A stretch of 64,000 bases of DNA, taken from positions 141,982 through 205,981 of the forward strand of contig VXCM01000712.1 in NCBI GenBank assembly GCA_014773175.1, in the 5' to 3' direction. The stretch comes from Lucifuga dentata. Taxonomy: Eukaryota > Chordata > Actinopteri > Ophidiiformes > Bythitidae. The notes under the pieces were generated by a model that saw only the letters and a program-made list of their open reading frames with translations, made no database searches and had not been told where the DNA came from. This document shows, in pieces, positions 23,350-36,936 of this stretch. Position 1 is the stretch's first letter. Every line of letters begins with the position of its first letter. The position numbers and the translations under genes were made by a program.

Positions 23350-24009
23350 TTGGTTGTAAATTGTGTTCACTCACTCATTAATGAAGCTATAGGTGGATGG
23401 TCAGCGCTCATTCAAGCTCTTGCTTGCAGTGTTCTCAATAAGCACAGGTTGACTGTTTGCCGCATCTCAAGACAACTCACCAATCTATTAGAATTTTGGG
23501 TATTTTCCCTAATATTTTGTTTGGTAATGTAGTTTGTGTGTCTGTGTCTGTGTGGTTGGTGTACAAGTAGCCACAGATTGCACTTAGTAATGGAAGTTGG
23601 AGGAATGTTGGCTTTATGACAAACCAACATAGAGGAACATATTTGAAGGATGTAAAAAAAGAGGCCTTTTTGTAATGTTGTTGAATCCAATTAACATTAA
23701 TATATACTTACATTACTAAGATATAACTTAGCAGTTGTTTGAATGCTGTTATATGGCATTTTGTACTAAACTGATCACCACAAACTTTTTGCATTAACTG
23801 GTATCTGCAGGTCCCATTACTTATTGGGCGGGATACATAAACCACAATGCCGGCTTAACATGTCAGTAAGAGCAAATATTGTCACGCAAGCACGTTCCCT
23901 CATTCATAAATGCCGGTTACTGACATCTTTTAGCGTCTTATCAACTTAATAATGTGCTTAGCAAGTTTTGATGATGTTCATTGAAATTCTTGGTTCTGCA
24001 GTATTGAGG

Positions 24010-25012
24010 TGGGGCCACACTACAAGACTTTTTAGTCATGGCCGATTAATACAAGACACACTACACAACTGAATCGGAAAGATTCAGTCCGCTCAACGCA
24101 CCACACATAAAGAAGACAGCGATCCTACCATAGCAGATTATTGAGCCCACCCACAAATCCACAAGCATCCTGTAGGTGGTCATGCACCACATAAGTTTGT
24201 CAACTGCTGTAAACCCAAGTGAAGAAGAAGGAAGAAAGGAATAGATTATTACTTATTATTACTACTTAATTATTATTACTGTCTACACATTAAAACTATT
24301 ATGTTAACCTTCTTGCTCATAGTATTTCTCGGAGTTATGTGAGGTTTTAAAAAGGCCAGCCTTTTCAGGATCCACTTCTGTTTGGGTGTAGGTTCTCCCC
24401 TCCACTGCCATTCAGTTTTGGCTTAAGAAGCCGGCTGTACTGGCGCAGAGACACGCATCTTGTTTTTACCTTTTGAACTACAGTTTCAGAGAACTTTCCA
24501 TTAAAACACAAAGCAAAGCCATTTAATAGCCATTATTCATGTTATAAGTCACACTCTATCCATCCATAATGACACGAAAGCTAGCTAGTCACTCCTCAGC
24601 TGATGTTCCCAGTTTCTCTGTGATACATGCCAAGGCTTTCTGCTTGTCTGTACTGTTGTGGAAATACCGCATTTAAATTAAAAAGGCACTCCTGATTTTG
24701 CCACATATCGACAAGACGCTCCTCCATGTCCCCAGACCAGCATAATGCTGACATTCGTGTAAGACATGTTTTCACTGCTGCAAAAACTTTCCTGTTATTT
24801 AAAAAAAACGCTAGTTTGGAGGATATCCAGTTGGCTGCCAGCCGATTATTTCGAACATGTTTCATATCATCAGAACTGGGCTGACTGATACTGATTAAAC
24901 ACCACATAAACAGATTGAGCGTTACCATGTGCCCCAACTAACTTAATCGGTGACTTGGCCTGACTTGGCCCAACTGCTTAATTGGGCTTATTAATCCTGT
25001 AGTGTGGCCCCA
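24010..25012. mobile_element. DNA transposon remnant, 15-bp TIRs, PIF/Harbinger-like
   Basis: The left end TGGGGCCACACTACA (24010-24024) is the exact reverse complement of the right end (24998-25012). A minus-strand frame inside (24596-24937) carries a MADF-like segment, a DNA-binding module typical of PIF/Harbinger accessory proteins. I could not find a clear target-site duplication, so either the insertion is old or the boundaries are off by a few bases. About 1.0 kb, with no DDE transposase recognisable. Confidence 0.65.
24596..24937 (-). pseudogene. MADF/SANT-like transposon protein fragment
   Basis: This is a 113-codon minus-strand frame. Residues about 66-100 (CWSGDMEERLVDMWQNQECL and on) resemble the start of a MADF or Myb/SANT-like domain, with the W...EE.L...W....CL spacing. 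The expected later part of the domain (aromatic/basic residues, then a tryptophan) is not convincing, which suggests a frameshift or decay. The first 62 or so residues look like read-through of leader sequence, with a second methionine at residue 62 closer to the domain. The frame sits wholly inside the inverted-repeat element, so it is a transposon remnant rather than a host gene. Family naming is from motif memory only. Confidence 0.45.
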
Positions 25013-26024
25013 GCTTTAATAAAGTAAAACATCACCACATACAGAGGTGAGGACATAGTCAGCTTGATTACACAGATGGGGAAGCCCAAACACATGTCAT
25101 AGTTTATGTAAATGCACCACTGGACCCACAGTTTTACTCTACTTCTGGGTGCTTATTCAGAACCTTGTTGGAGTTTGTATTCTAAGCTGCTTTTTGCCCA
25201 TTCTTTCTGAATATTCATTTTAATTACTTGAATCCAAAAGTAGCAGTTATTAATTCTGATAGTAATGAATTTTACGATGACTTCCCCGTCCTCTCTATGA
25301 AATTATGCCAAGATCATGAAGTGGAAATCACATTATAGCACAGAGCAAGAAAAACGATTTCTATCCCCTTTGCTTTCTGAACCTGGTAGCTCTTCTCTTG
25401 ACATCATCATTTATTATTGTCCTCATTGTTATGGTAATTAACTGGCATTATTGATAACGACGATTATCTGTAATGATTGAATTCTTCACAGGGCCCATTA
25501 CGCTTTGTGAGCAATGATATATTTATGAAAACGCATAATGTAATCTGTGTAGTCAAGTGACAGAGGACAGAATGTGATGTCTGTCAGAACCCTGCTGTCA
25601 CTTTAAATAGGACTGAAGGAGGGCGATTGAATGCCAGGGATGATGTGGTGTTTCTACTCATATACAGATTCACACAAGTGTGCAGACGTTTACACAAGGG
25701 CACTCATACATGCGCACACACTTTGTCAGGTTCTGCTATGATAATGAAGTACCATTTCATCTTGAGCTTAACATTGTAGGGGGCATATGTCTGTGATCCT
25801 CATCATGCTGTGAAGCTGCTGCCAAATCCTCTACACAGTGAATACACAACATACACAATAGAAAGTCTGAGGGATTACACAGCAGGCCAGTTATTTAATT
25901 ATAAAAGAGTTAAGCAGAGAATTGCCACTAAAATATTGGTTATAGCAAACTGTTTGTTTTTTGTGTTGAGTGAAACTTGAAATGAGTAAAAAATAAAAAA
26001 AAATCTCATATAATCAATATCTAA

Positions 26025-26784
26025 GGTTGGATTTACACTACCACGCACATGCGACCTGATTCCGATTTTTTTTTACGCGTATGTGACACGTATTGGATAC
26101 GTTTCCTGAAGATGTAAATGGTAAAAAGCCACATGAAATTGGATTTGCTCAGATCCGATTTGGGCCACATCAATATGTGGAAATAAATCGGATATGTATC
26201 TGATATCCGCCAGTGCGACTGCTGTCTAAATACATAGATCAGAATTTCTTTCATATTCCAACATCATGTTCTATCTTATCTGCATATGGATAATGTAAGC
26301 GATCCATACGATGACTGCTCTCTGTAAACAGAAATGGAGGACATACTATATATATCAGACCCACTGATGTTTGTTAGATGTCAAATTGATGTGTTAGTGT
26401 GACAGTTGCTGTTACAGCGGGTGGAGCTATACTCCACCTGCTTCTCCTCAGTGATTAACCGATGAGCATACGCCTGCTGAAACGACGTGTCCCAATAGGA
26501 GAGATAACACACAACATAGCCTATCAGATGTTTCTCTCTGCATGTTAAAGCTTTAACCCGCTGATTATATTTTTAGATAGTTCTCTCTCCACTGTAGCGT
26601 TTTGTTTGCATCCGTCTCAGAAATGTGTGCATGCACAACTGCATCTGGGCTGCTACAGGTAAAAACCATGTAAATATCGGATATGAGCCGCTTAAAAAAG
26701 AAAATGTAAATACGCTGAACAAAAAATCGGATATAGGCAGAAAATCGGAATTGGGCATCAAGACTTGTAGTGTAAATCCAGCCT
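26025..26784. mobile_element. MITE with 17-bp TIRs and TAA target duplication
   Basis: The left end GGTTGGATTTACACTAC (26025-26041) matches the reverse complement of the right end (26768-26784) at 16 of 17 bases. TAA is present immediately outside each end (26022-26024, 26785-26787). A three-base TAA duplication fits PIF/Harbinger-type elements. The 760-bp body has repeated ATCGGAT/ATCCGAT motifs in both orientations and no convincing transposase frame. Confidence 0.75.
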
Positions 26785-27464
26785 AATTTCTCCATAAGTA
26801 TCAGCAGATCAAACATTTATGAAACATGAAATTTTCTTATTGGTAGCTACTTTCACACATTAGAATGAATAAAAAACACAACTGATAAAATATCTTTTGA
26901 AAATGGATTGTCTTAGACCAAATAGATATTTTTTTAGTCACTGATGAGAAATGTATTCTGCACTAAATGATTCAAAATGTAAAATGTAAATATAGGAGTG
27001 ACACATTTTCCATATGATACGGTGTCTCTGTTTCCTTCACCTTTATTGTGTCTTAGTCTTTTAAAGATGATTGCTACCTTGTGAGATCACTTTTTGGGGG
27101 ACTCTGGATTTGGTCTCTGGCCTAACTTTCTAACTTGCATCCATCTACTCAGTAATGAACTCACACATCTTTTAGCCTCATTTACTTTTTTATTCTTCAT
27201 GGAATTATTAGGTCCCAATAAAATGTGGGATTACTCTGACAGAAGCATCCTGTTTTGCACGGATTTTTACTGCACTCGTGCAAATGCAAGTGTGTTAAGG
27301 TCACTGGGGGTGTTTGTGAATGTCACCTGCTGCCCACATCAGTACTCAAATATGCCCATTTAGACTCGGACACCTGTTTACCTCCTTGAAGCTGCAGAGT
27401 ACGCAGACTTGCTGAGATGCCCCTGGAGAAGGAAATTCAAATCTGTAAATATTGATGGAACAAG

Positions 27465-27502
27465 AAATATCCCCCAGTATTCCCCAAATATCCCCCAGTA
27501 TT
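27465..27502. repeat. 21-bp tandem repeat, nearly two copies
   Basis: AAATATCCCCCAGTATT plus CCCC at 27465-27485 is followed directly by a second, incomplete copy. Confidence 0.9.
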
Positions 27503-28911
27503 GTGGCCTTTCCTCCTGTCTGTTTCTACAGAGCTGCTCAGTTGAGCAAGTGGTTTAGTGACTCAGCAAAAGCAACAATATTAGTTTTCTGCCACAAAGA
27601 AGGTACAACCAAAACACCTCAAATTTTGCTAACTTTACATAATGTTCCTTTGAAAACCATGACTGTCGTATGTGTTCATCATTCTGCCATTGTTGTAGTA
27701 TAATGACAACCTATGTGGAGATTTGCCATAAAACCATCCATCTTAAAATGATAGCTAACAGGACAAAAGGCTCATCAACAGTTTGTTTCCTCGTGTAAAA
27801 TATATCTTTTCAAAGCAAGTCAAAGCCCCTTTTTTTCTCCCTCCTTCCCTCATGAATTGTCACCTCCCTGCTGGTCAGTCAGCAGGAGTCAAGCAGAGTA
27901 CCCCAACAAAATGGAATGAATTCTAAGTTGACCCTGTTCATTTGAATAGGAGAAGTGTTTCAATTGAATCCAGCTCTGCTTTTGCAGCAGTCTGTGGACG
28001 TCCTTGACCATCAACTTTGCATGAGCACTTTCCTTTCTGTCTTACCTTGTTTCTTACTAGCTCTCTTCTTCATTCCTGATAAATGTGTTCCAACATTCTC
28101 AAAACTGCCAACACATTCCTTTTAAGCTAATAGAATGACTTATTCCTCTGAGATTGAATTTGCCAACAAGCATTGGCCATTTTTGTGTTTAAATTCAATT
28201 GTGTCTCAGATTTAGGAGGGGTGTGAGGCAGGGTCTTGAAAGGGGAATTGTGCAGCGCTCGGTGCTGCCATATTGCAGTCGTATTGAAATATTGATTTGT
28301 TAGATATGACCACCAGTGTGCCACCTTTTCTCCTAATGGAGCCTGACATTTTCCCAGATAATCAAGGGCTTTTCTTAATATAATGATGGTTGTTTATAAC
28401 AATCAGCAAATAGATTTCTATCATGAAAATAGATGGTTACATTTATAATGGGAAGAAAATAAATGCCTTTGTGCACAGTGACATGTCGTTCCAAGTTTAG
28501 AGATGCTTAATGTCACACCACACCAGGTAATAGTAACTCTATACTAATCAAATGACTATTTCCTGAGAACAGACTGGAGTCTTGCCCCTGTTTAGTGAGA
28601 ACAGGTGTTACATTGTATTCTAAATAGAAACTCTTGTTGGTTAAAATATGTTGTTCCCCTCAAACTCCTTCCTGACTGTTTTCTATGCTGAGCCAAGACA
28701 GTGTCTGTTCTTTAGGTCAAGCTGCTCTAAAATAAGATTCAAAGATAAACATCCAGTGTTGCAGCATCAACAGCTGTGAAAAATATCAAAAGTGTATTTC
28801 ACATCAGAATGACTCACTTCAAGGTGCCTGGCCTGTTGTGAAATATTCCCCAATGTCAGACAATGACATGCTGCATTCAGCGGCAGGAAGAGGAAATGTG
28901 GATATTGATTT

Positions 28912-28940
28912 AAAAAAAAAAAANAAAAAAAAAAAAAAAA
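28912..28940. repeat. Poly-A tract with an N
   Basis: An A run with N at 28924. No retroposon body is recognised beside it. Confidence 0.95.
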
Positions 28941-30120
28941 GCATGTGCATCATCGAGCATTGACATGTTTAAAACGGACTTTATAGGTGTCATAAACTCT
29001 TGGCAGAGGGATGAAGAGGCAAACCAAGCATCTAATGGCCACAGTGGGAGAGTTTGAGAGTGACAGTAAAAGAAATGGAAAGTGAGATTAGAAGAGACAG
29101 AAGGAGGAAGAGGGAGAGTGCGTGTGGGAGAAAATGAAATTCGGAAAAAGGAAAAAAAATGACAGGGTGGCATTCCGTAACTCTCTGTATTCAACATGCA
29201 TTTCCTCTGAAACATGCAGCACAGGGAGAAGTGCTCAGCTGCAGATTAGAATACATTTACCTGTCTGACAGACACCCTCCTACTGAGAAACCAGCGCCAC
29301 AGTCACAGTAAAAAAAAACACTCCTGCTACCTGCTACTATTGACAGATAACAAGGTTACATTTCAGGATTCACGCTGACTGCATTGGCTCAAGGTAGCGA
29401 TGCTTCACAAATTTGACACCTGAAGTCCAATGTTAATGGCAGGTGATTAATTTAAAAAAAAATATATATAAATAAAGGGAGAGCCTGCATCCTGTCTGTC
29501 CACACTGGCTATTGTTTCTTTTAGAGATCTATTAATGTACCAATCAGTAAATCACAAGGACAAACAGATGTCAGGCAGCAATTATGTGGAAATCGGCAAG
29601 TTAAATTATGTTAATTCATCACCTCCACAGTTGTTGCTGCTGTTTGTTTATATTGTCTTTGTTATGGTCAAGTACATGCAAGGCAGTAATATTACCAACA
29701 AGAAAATACTCAAAATGATGTGGTTATACTTGATCAGACTTTTTGTGTCTGTGTTTTATTGACCCACAAACAACTAATGAGAAAATGTTGACACCCGCAG
29801 CTGCCAAAATCTGACACTTTCTTCTCCAGTATGTCCCCTCATTGCAAAAGTTCTCTTTGTTGTCCATTCCAATGTTAATCATATACTGTGTGCTATAACT
29901 GTGTGAGGAACATTTGTGATGTCAGCACAGGTTACACTAATGCTTCACTGTGTAATGGAGAGGATTTCTCTGGCCTACTAATGATTGTGCTATTTGTGTC
30001 TTTTTACACATTAACTCCCTCCTCCGCTGACCGCTGCATGCAGATAACTGGGAGCAAAGTTACAGTAAGTAGCCCATTATTTATTTGGCTTCTGAATCTT
30101 GTTCTTTCCATGTATCTGTC

Positions 30121-30149
30121 ACACACAGACACACACACACACACACATA
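30121..30149. repeat. (CA)n microsatellite
   Basis: An imperfect CA run with G and T interruptions. Confidence 0.9.
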
Positions 30150-31911
30150 CACAGTCCTTTTCTTTGGAAGGATGTGGAGAAGCATGTTCCAGAGTGTGCG
30201 AATGAGGTCATTTTTATGGCTTGGATTTTTATTTTCAGCCCGATTGCTAATGGGCTGTAATTTGGATGGGCTGTAAATTACCAACACAATCCCTGCATGT
30301 AAATGGTAGCACTTTCAAATGAGGGATTTTGAAATTATACAGCCTGAAAATGAACTGTGAAGCCTTTTGTTGGTTTTTGCTGTTTCTTTCTAAAATGGAT
30401 TGCATTCTAACGCCTATTAGCATTTGAATACCAACAATGAGTGATAGATTTTATACAAACGCTCATAATCTGCAATCTAATCTGTTTATCAGAACATGCC
30501 ACATCTAAATGGGTTTATCTGTGTTCATTCTGTGTATGAGACAGAAGACACACTGAGAATATATCACACGTGCATACACACACGCAGACACACAGACATT
30601 GCACTGCAGTAAGCATCTCAAGTTCTTTATCTGCTCTAATAATAAACACAATAAACAGAACTATTCAGTTATTTTAATTTAGTGGAAGTATTCATGGTTA
30701 TATGTTTGAATTTGCTGTCAACACTTCTGTCTCTGTAATAAATGAAGGCATAAGACCAGTCTTACAAAAGCATGGCTTTGTTTTTGCTGTTGATGTCTTT
30801 TCACTTCTCCTCCTTAAACTTTACAAAAGGCCCAGATAACCTTTATTAATTTATACTGTCAAATGATTGACAACACTTTTTAATTCCTCTGCATTTTAAT
30901 GTGACAATCACTAATTTTCAAGTTTACACAAGTGGCATCCTGCTTTATTTTTAAAAAGGAGGGCCTGATTTTTGAGGTGTTTTTAGAAAAAAAAAAAAAG
31001 CAAGCAAAAAAGAGAAATTGACGATTATTGGTTTTGCAAGTGTGGAATTGTCACTTATAATTGTATTTCATTGGCTTTTGAGAGCTTTGTGAGGATTAAG
31101 GAGACTGTAAAGCTTAACAGAAAAGCAGCACAGTGTGACCTGGCCTCTGCTCTGCCCAGCTACTCAGACAAGCCTTGCTCTTTCAAGCATTTTACACTGA
31201 GACATTTTGTATCGATTGCGTTTACTCCTTCTTTGTCAAACTTTTCTTTTGTGTTTGGTTATTTCTGTGGGAAGAGTGGGTTTATGGCCAGGCTTGTGTG
31301 GAGGTTGGATGGAGTAGCTCTCAATCACCAGCAATGGCCTCATTGTGTTCTCTAAATGGAATATGACAGAATTACCCCAGCTTGTATCATGAGTACTCAC
31401 CTGAGTTATGGAGGCCTACTTTCAGAAGTTCTACAAACCATGTCAAAAGGTGCCAGAAACCCTTGCTATCAAGAAGTTTCTTCAAACTCAAGAACATTCT
31501 GTAACATTTTGACTTGACCTCTGGAACTTGATGTCAGTCCCACAGCAGTAGCCTCCAGATGTGGCTAACAGTGCAAGATGTGGGCTGTCATTCTTCAAAG
31601 CCTCATTCAAGAAGATAAAAAAAAAAAAACAGGGGGAGCATTTATCCTGGTTAGCTGATCATGGGCTACAGTTAGCTTCCTGCTTTGCTGGCAGATTCCC
31701 ATTTTCACGCTGTCAGCGTACGTTTGTGGGTTAGAGCCCTCTCAGATGTGCTTGAAGGAGAGTGTAGGTTTGGATTGTCTATAGGGAACATGCAACTCTA
31801 ACTCCTCTGTCTGAAGCATGAAATCTATCTGGCACTTTCTTCTCTCCACAGTAAAGAATGAGGCAGAATAAAAAACTGGTATGAATTGCTTCTAATCCAG
31901 TCTGGCCTGTG

Positions 31912-31912
<1 letters not shown>

Positions 31913-31953
<41 letters not shown>
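31913..31953. repeat. (TG)n microsatellite
   Basis: About 20 perfect TG units, one of the longest dinucleotide tracts here. Frames on both strands across it are repeat-encoded. Confidence 0.97.
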
Positions 31954-31955
<2 letters not shown>

Positions 31956-34900
31956 ACCACTGCTCAGTCTCACCTGCCCTCTCCACCTCCTTAATAGGAA
32001 TTGAGGGAAAGATGAGGAGCCCACGTAGCTGGATATCAGCATGTAGGCAGGTAGACTCATCCAAAGGCCAGACAGTTCTTTAGTGCACTGCACTGAAGCA
32101 GCCTTTTGAACATCATGACTGCTTTATAGCATCACTTTCTGTAAAGATTGGCCTGGTTTACGTCACGTCTCAAGAGCCATATCATAACAATCCATCAGCG
32201 ATTCCTGCAGTGTTGCTGCGAAAGCAGACTTCACTTTGTCTGTCCTGACGTTGACAGGCTGCAGCTCAGACAGAAAGCTGCTGAAACCATGAGAGCATGA
32301 TGGAATGGATGCGCGTGTCATATGCTCAAGTGTAGACCACAGAAACCACACGGAGGTGATCAATATCTGCATGACTGGAGAGAACCTTGTGATTGCTCAT
32401 TTCCATGGTAACATACTCTTGAGCTATCAGGTGGTGACAGCTTGTTTTTTATTTGTTTAGATGTGTGTATGATTATGGTTGTCATAGATGAGAGCAGGGA
32501 TGTCTGCGCTAGCTGTAGCTGAGCTGGTGTCTAGAATGAACTGCTTTAGTTATTTGTAATAATGGGCTATTGACCACCTCTTAATTTAGCAGTTGAAGTT
32601 TTATGTTGTGAAGTGGCAGCTTTTTAATAATGACCTCTTCTCCTGGATGTTATGTGTGATACCTCCCACCGGGGTTATTTAAAAGATCACGCATGAGATA
32701 GCCATTTTCATTAAGCAGAAACAAATGAAAGTGCTCTGTGTGGCTTTGTAACAGAACATTCTAAATGAAGGGATATTTTTATGTGTCTCACAAGCACAAC
32801 ATCAGACAAGTCTTAAAACCTGGAAATGGACCACCCCCCCATCATCGTTCTATACTACAGCAAACCTTGTTGAGGGAGTAATAAGCCGTAGATATATTTA
32901 AATCTTTTTCCTACTTTTATTTTTGTGGTTTATTTTGGCCTTATATTCATAACTAAGGCAGTAATTAATGAACATTGTCTTTATTGATATGTTTCAAATG
33001 ATTTTTGATCAATTGTTTTGTCTGTTAAATGGCAAAAATAATTATAAATGCTCATCACAAGTTGTCAGTTCCCAAAGATTTCTTCTTTTATCTGTCTGGC
33101 AGAAAAAAATCCCAGTTACTAAATTTACAATTAGATGAAACAGAGAAATTCTTAATGCTCATTTGGTTAATTTTGTATGTAGTAACTTGAATTAATTGCG
33201 GCTTAGTTTTCCTCTAATGGTCACTGCTGATTTAAGTTTTTGTTGAGGATCTACAGAATGCAGGAGAGTAAATTAGACATTAAATATATTGCCAGAGGAT
33301 CACAGCTCATCCAGATGGGAAAATAGAGAAAATAGAGAGAAAGGGAGAGTTCCTTGAATGCGAGGACAAGGAAACATCTGCCTCATCTTTAACTTCAAAC
33401 AGTTCATTGTGCTATGAGAGCTTAAGAAGGACCTTTGTAAAAAAAACAAAAAAAAACCAAAAAACATATGGTTAGCCTGAAAGGAATTTCAGGTGCCTCC
33501 CTCGTTCATTCTCCTCTTACCTTTTAAAACCACATGCCACAAAAGATTTTTTTGTTTCAAGTGAGCTATTAAACTGGGTGCTGAGGGGTAAGCAGATTTG
33601 ATGTGGCACATGTCCTTGGTGCTTTAAAAGAACGGCAATGAAAAATTAATCAATAACATGTGCCTCCCATGCCCCGAGCGTGTGTTCAAGATGTTTGTTT
33701 GATTGGTTGAAAGCACCTTTTAGAGTTCATCTGATAGACATAAAAAGTTGTCTGGGATTGAGATAAGTGAAATTTAGTTGATAACTTTGTTTATGTAGTA
33801 TATGTTGACATCAGGGCAGCACTTGATATTGTGAGGAGAGAGACAAGTGGTTTTGTTGCTTTCATCAGGAACATCAGTGCTAATGAAAGCAAAGTTCCGA
33901 AAAGCTGTTTTTCCCCCGTAAAGGCTTATTAAATGTCTAAAAAGTTTGTGAACTCAATGGATTTGGGTTTTGAATAACAGTACTTGAACACTTGAAGCCA
34001 CATTGTTCTGAATCACCTGCTTCTGCCTTTTCAATCTTTACTGCTTTTTTTACTATGAAAGATTATCCTATTAAATTTAAATTTCATGCATCTATCTAAT
34101 AAAGTCAAAAATTTCAATGATGAGTAAATGTAAACTTATGCCTAAAGTTGATTAGTTAATTTGTTCACAATAGTGTAATAGCTTCATAATATTCAATATA
34201 ATAATAATAATTAATAATTAATAGTATTCAAGCAAATGTTTTTTTTATTTCATAGTCTGCAAATGCAAAATGAAGATTTATTAATTTAACATTGATAATT
34301 TCTCCTCAGTGGTTTCTTTCTGCATTCTTTGTTGATTTGACCTTTGCTGGCTGTGTAACAGCACTGCAAACCTTGTTGGGAAGATTATGATTTGCTGTCT
34401 GCTGCACTGGGCCAGTCAAATGTTTTCAGATGGTGCAATATTGTCATTTTACTCAAGTTCTATTTTAACACAATATTGCAAATTTGCTGTGAGTATTTTC
34501 CTTTCTGAGAATTTTATGCTCCCATGGTGGACTGTTTCACCCACTCCATTTTACATTCTCTGCTTCTTTTTCTTTATAGACAGTATTACAGTATTCTGCC
34601 TGAAAGGCAAAAAGTAAATTGCTCCCTCGTGTGTTTGGAATTATTTAACAAAAGCTAAAAAAGAAATGATAACGTTGTTGGAATAATTTCTTCTTTATCA
34701 ATTAAATTCCTTAAAGCAGTTAATAGACAATCAGTTTTGGAATCGTTGTTGAATAAGCTGCCAAGGTTTAGCCATGACAGCTTGTGGGCTGTGTGGGATG
34801 GATTAAGTCAACATCAAGTCCCACTGGACATGAGAAAGAAACTTTACTTTTCCTTAAGCGTTTGTCTTCATTTCTTTTCGTTTTATTGACTTTGCTTTTG

Positions 34901-36910
34901 ATTTTCATGAATACCTCTCTTCTTTCCTACCTTTCTAGCATCCTTTTTTTTTTTAATCAACAAATCTCTTCGCCCCTGTATTATACCATCATATCTTCAT
35001 GTCTTCAAAGGCAGAAACAATCATTTCTCCTCTATCAGAGGGGAGAGCTGGATCTCATTATTTTGAAGGGAACATAAAAGGCTGAAGTGGTCATAGTATG
35101 CTGATATTGGATTGAGCAGTGGCTATGGTGATGCTTTATTTCTATATTTGTGTTTGCCTGTGCACGTCCATGGATGCATGCACACTTGTTTGACTGTGCA
35201 TGTGATAAGTAGAGCTTCTCTTCTCCATGGTGCTTCAATAGTCTTTGGATTTAGATATTGTGGAGGAGATGGAGTATGATAGAATATCCGAGAAAATGGG
35301 AGGGAGAAAAATATAGTATTCTTAGTTTTGTTGATTGCATATCTGAATTTTATGTATTGGTTGCACATCCTCACTTTACTGGATATATCAATGATGGAGC
35401 ATGTGAATACTGCCAATGTTCTCAGTTGTACATCTCTCCCCCACAGCTCTGTCCCACACTCAGCGGCACTGTTGGCATTGCTTGGCTCGGCAGGAGGCTC
35501 CTGCAGGGCTGCATTAGGCTCCATAAACTTTATAGCATATTTTTACAACCCGCCTCTCTGTATGCATCCACCATCACATCCCATCGCATCTGCTTTAACT
35601 GTTCACACAGCTGTGAAATTCCGTGAATCCCCATGTTTTATGGTCGCCTGCTCCTCCAGTCACTCCTGATTTGTTTTTTTTTAAATTTTTTTTTTTTTGC
35701 TTCTTTAGCTTTTTGATTCTCTTCTCCACATCTGTGTATATTTAGTAAGTTATTTGCTTTGGTTGATGACAATTTTTTTTCCCAGAGATGCGATCTTTGT
35801 GAAACGTGGGCTCTGTCTGAGTCTGTCAAGATTTGCATGGCGAATGTGTGAAGTGGATGATGTGATAATGCATTTTGTTCATAACCTTGCCAGGCTCTCC
35901 CCTCCTATGCATTAATAACCATGCCAAACACAGCATAGCTCCACAATAACGACCCACAGACTTTTAGTTCCAATGTGGGCAGTATCCACAGCACAGCACA
36001 TTGACCCAGCCATGTCAAAATACCTGTTTCAAAGTGAAAATATGCATGGATGAGGACAAGGAGGACAACAAGAGGTGGCTGCTGACAGGAGCCTGTGGTC
36101 AACATGAGTGGAAACCAGAAGTTGGTTGGATTTGAAGAAAGTCACATTGATGGCCTGTTTATAATCCCTCCTCTTTCACTGCTCAGCCAACTAGCATAAC
36201 TCAGCACAACAGAGTTCTAACAAGGTATAGTGTCTCCCTATCAGTGCAACGCTTTCATATCGCTGTCATACTTGGACGCACAAGAGTAAAGCCACATAAT
36301 CGCCTCATCAACAGCCAACTCCCCTCCCCCCCATTCCCCAGACAGCTCTCCACTGTAATAATTGGTGACATGATCAAGGCCAGAGCACCTGCTGTATTAT
36401 TGTCTGGTTTGCAGTTTCCTTTCTAAAGGTGCCCAGGAGAGATGGGCCGCCATTTTAAAATGATAGCCTTCAGATTTTGTCACTCTGTAGCTTTTTGCCA
36501 GCAGCTTGTATGAGTCACTTGGTTGTTTGAATGTCGTTTGTTGAATTCAACAAATGAATAGGTAAATAAATAGCTGTATGAATACATTATTTATACATGA
36601 AAATATATTGCTATGACTTCAGCTTGGTTGGTTTGCCGGATAGTCAATGTTCTATTCTTAGTTGGTGAGCTGGCATCAGAGTTCCTTCGCGAACTCTGGC
36701 TGAGATGATCTTTCTCAAACTGCCAAACTCATAGCAGCTTATCGCAAATCACACATTTGTTCCTTTGCCCTCTGTTGTGGATTACCACACTTCACGGTGA
36801 ATCTAAGGAAAATAGTCAGAGTAAGTTCTGAGTATATCCTCAGGGATGTTTTATAACAACGCTGATGGTACTGGATCTTAGTTATATTTGCTTGCTGAAC
36901 GTATATTAGT

Positions 36911-36936
36911 CTCACTGCTGTGTTTACAGCAGTGAG
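36911..36936. repeat. Perfect 11-bp inverted repeat, 4-nt loop
   Basis: CTCACTGCTGT, then GTTT, then ACAGCAGTGAG. Confidence 0.9.

Larger units (their letters stand above)
23107..33000 (+). other. diaph2 intron 4, first part
   Basis: No exon or gene is seen. It contains a 14-bp hairpin (23316-23349), two inverted-repeat DNA elements (24010-25012 and 26025-26784), a 21-bp short tandem repeat (27465-27502), poly-A with N (28912-28940), and (CA)n/(TG)n tracts near 30.1 and 31.9 kb. Long unique AT-rich stretches such as 25380-25570 look like ordinary or possibly conserved non-coding intron. Confidence 0.75.

Noticed and set aside
31779..32093. Frames of 65-104 codons across the (TG)n tract on both strands
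   Set aside because: Dinucleotide repeats keep several frames open; HTHTHT/CVCVCV peptides are repeat translation.
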